From Corticium candelabrum (Eukaryota; Porifera; Homoscleromorpha; Homosclerophorida; Plakinidae): a stretch of 64,000 nt of DNA. The stretch's first letter is position 1. Every line of letters starts with the position of its first letter. The stretch spans positions 5,264,327-5,328,326 of the forward strand of contig NC_085095.1 of the NCBI RefSeq assembly GCF_963422355.1, given 5' to 3'. Below, one piece after another: positions 63,601 through 64,000 of this stretch. The position numbers and the translations under genes are program-made. The notes beneath the pieces were generated by a model. It saw only the letters and a program-made list of their open reading frames with translations. It ran no database searches and was not told the origin of the DNA.

Positions 63601-64000
63601 AGAAGGAATGTCTACCAGGTGGAACAGCTGTCAGTCTCATTCCTCTGGTTATGGAGCATTTTGGACGCTGGGGTGTCATGGGAAGAAACTTCCTGCAAAA
63701 ACTAGCAAAGAAATCATGTGACGAAATTGGTAGACCAAACGCTGCAGAGTTCCTTGACTTTTGGCGAAAAAGATTCTCCCTTCAGCTGCAAAAATGCAAT
63801 GCCAAAGTCATACTGAGGAAGATGGCAAGCTTGTCAAGTGACACAAGTAGCGCTAAGTACTCAACCCAGTTCTTTAGCCACTAGGCTGACCTGGGTTATC
63901 TTTTAAGTTAAGTTGTTACTGTTTTTAGTGCTTTTTCCTGTGTACTGTAGCACCTAAAACATTATGTCATTGCCTAGCACTCTTTGTATGATAGATGAAT
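60651..64000 (+). mobile_element. Non-LTR retrotransposon, apparently full length at the 5' end, 3' end at the window edge
   Basis: The element starts after the (GACA)n tract (GACCCCGGATGACGGGCG…). It contains one long open frame and a 3' untranslated region of about 115 bp, reaching GATAGATGAAT at the last base of the window. The other copy's 3' end, TAATAAATGAAT, is nearly the same and is followed by (CTGT)n, so the element probably terminates exactly at or just beyond base 64000. Confidence 0.8.
60723..63884 (+). CDS. Zinc-finger / reverse transcriptase / restriction-like endonuclease polyprotein
   Basis: 1053 residues from the ATG at 60723; the open frame extends 21 nt further up, but without an ATG. 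The N-terminus has two putative DNA-binding fingers: CPYESCHV…LCHIRDAHD (C2-H2 type) and CSFCKRWYLKLKQHTSQC. The RT domain carries GAGLSGWRFEHLKVLL, RPIAVGEAIRRL, LKSDVRNAFNSI, GVHQGDPLGPVLF and ILAYLDDVFVLG. The C-terminal knuckle is CNCGASLDSSGYHLLTC and the endonuclease is RPDIVAF…VDLDIALAHPW…EERKKSKY. Same family as the minus-strand copy, but clearly diverged along its length, so the two are different subfamilies. No stop or frameshift is seen, so it could be active. Confidence 0.88.
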   Translation: MSSAEKCPYESCHVSDTLKRVLCHIRDAHDPNLLPGDFIARLNLLQCSFCKRWYLKLKQHTSQCRSRKSVSDGQRSSQGHTTLGASSPPGRNVRKTLSELPPSLTVPDSFSGDSACHNPPQRVSLQDAHADLETAAWNIIRDLPSDAILKAIPPRVVQTIKPAARALFHGCCAVALRKIHDNPGDELAWKLLFLIPRMILTPMVRGGRHGFRDVKVRYQKFLSWNWSDLLQLNGSTSKKTPRCSDEARRAATLRLVRCGELSRASRLLTSKGLAPASEDTTAKLASKHPSRATGLHLPSLSQDSIKLSSSALFDAIRRAPRGSGAGLSGWRFEHLKVLLENELTADCLFSACSAIARGILPAAAVTLFSSSRLIALPKSNGDIRPIAVGEAIRRLTARAICQQKKELFSSFFCPIQHGVATECGTELIVHHIELLLQHNPDWVVLKSDVRNAFNSISRQQMLEQVVGSFPDILNHVAQMYGRISPLVFMQGITPVTIESAEGVHQGDPLGPVLFATAIHSVLKDLQEMHPKVRILAYLDDVFVLGHPTDIQSAFQDLKKSFFAINMIIADSKCEIYCPSTRDPVEGFDCIPVTDDGAIFLGAPVGTPSFVASSCSNIAKSKFLLCNELVQLGDIQSAMLLLRGSHVPCLNHLARLVRPELLTQAASIHDSQTRKTFCHLLGFNEIEDMPWRQAVLPIRLGGFGMTSLAFVSQPAFVASWAHAIVELPLRFPSLFPAVDSLVNSTTGALSNALTQSVPDGKHISEYLTSAGKVQHQLSMSFARCEAEILFTDAPTARDAARHRSTKGKGAGAWLNAIPTSEVLALNSYEYRLASLLRLGLPIPLSDWMTTCNCGASLDSSGYHLLTCKTGGGPVWSHESLASVWSDCLRELHIHHRREPRHRYANSNDRPDIVAFDSDSGCNVDLDIALAHPWSSDIFPRSSETDGAAAERREERKKSKYEKECLPGGTAVSLIPLVMEHFGRWGVMGRNFLQKLAKKSCDEIGRPNAAEFLDFWRKRFSLQLQKCNAKVILRKMASLSSDTSSAKYSTQFFSH

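Overview
This is animal nuclear DNA. Every conserved protein is split by GT-AG introns, most of them only 48-80 bp long, and neighbouring genes are packed head-to-head or tail-to-tail. A few introns have swollen to about 4 kb and are full of small transposons. Together with a UBL-Roc-COR-Death gene, long (CA)n tracts and early-branching non-LTR retrotransposons, this suggests a marine invertebrate, most likely a sponge. That taxon is an inference; no rRNA or mitochondrial marker is present.

Layout. 0.6-8.6 kb is a dense housekeeping cluster: SYF2 (-), ACAT2 thiolase (+), MMACHC (-) and DGCR6 (+). SYF2/ACAT2 and MMACHC/DGCR6 are divergent pairs separated by about 60-70 bp, and ACAT2/MMACHC converge 56 bp apart. 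9.3-17.1 kb holds three minus-strand relatives of a small protein family I cannot name (shared W-E-x2-F core, a G-S-T motif and a C-terminal W-S), interspersed with inverted-repeat transposons. 17.5-25.6 kb carries UTP11 (-), PFDN1 (-) and DHDH (+). 26.2-34.2 kb is mitochondrial ribosomal protein MRPS9 (+) with an expanded Asp-Glu-Asn-Ser-Ala repeat and a transposon-filled intron. 35.4-41.2 kb is a secreted trefoil/GH31 alpha-glucosidase homologue (-) in which both catalytic aspartates are asparagine. 44.0-46.9 kb is a decayed UBL-Roc-COR-Death gene (-). 48.9-57.0 kb is AVL9 (-) without its 5' exons; its introns contain two SINEs and most of the window's long (CA)n tracts. 57.8-64.0 kb holds two head-to-head retrotransposons with a reverse transcriptase and a restriction-like endonuclease, each abutting (GACA)n/(CTGT)n microsatellite.

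The conserved genes serve unrelated core functions (splicing, ribosome biogenesis, cobalamin processing, acetoacetyl-CoA metabolism, prefoldin chaperone, mitoribosome, secretory traffic), so the order reflects compact packing and not a pathway cluster. The most unusual items are the double Asp-to-Asn GH31 protein, the three-member W-S-terminal family, the microsatellite-associated retrotransposons and a GPCR-like remnant inside an inverted-repeat element.
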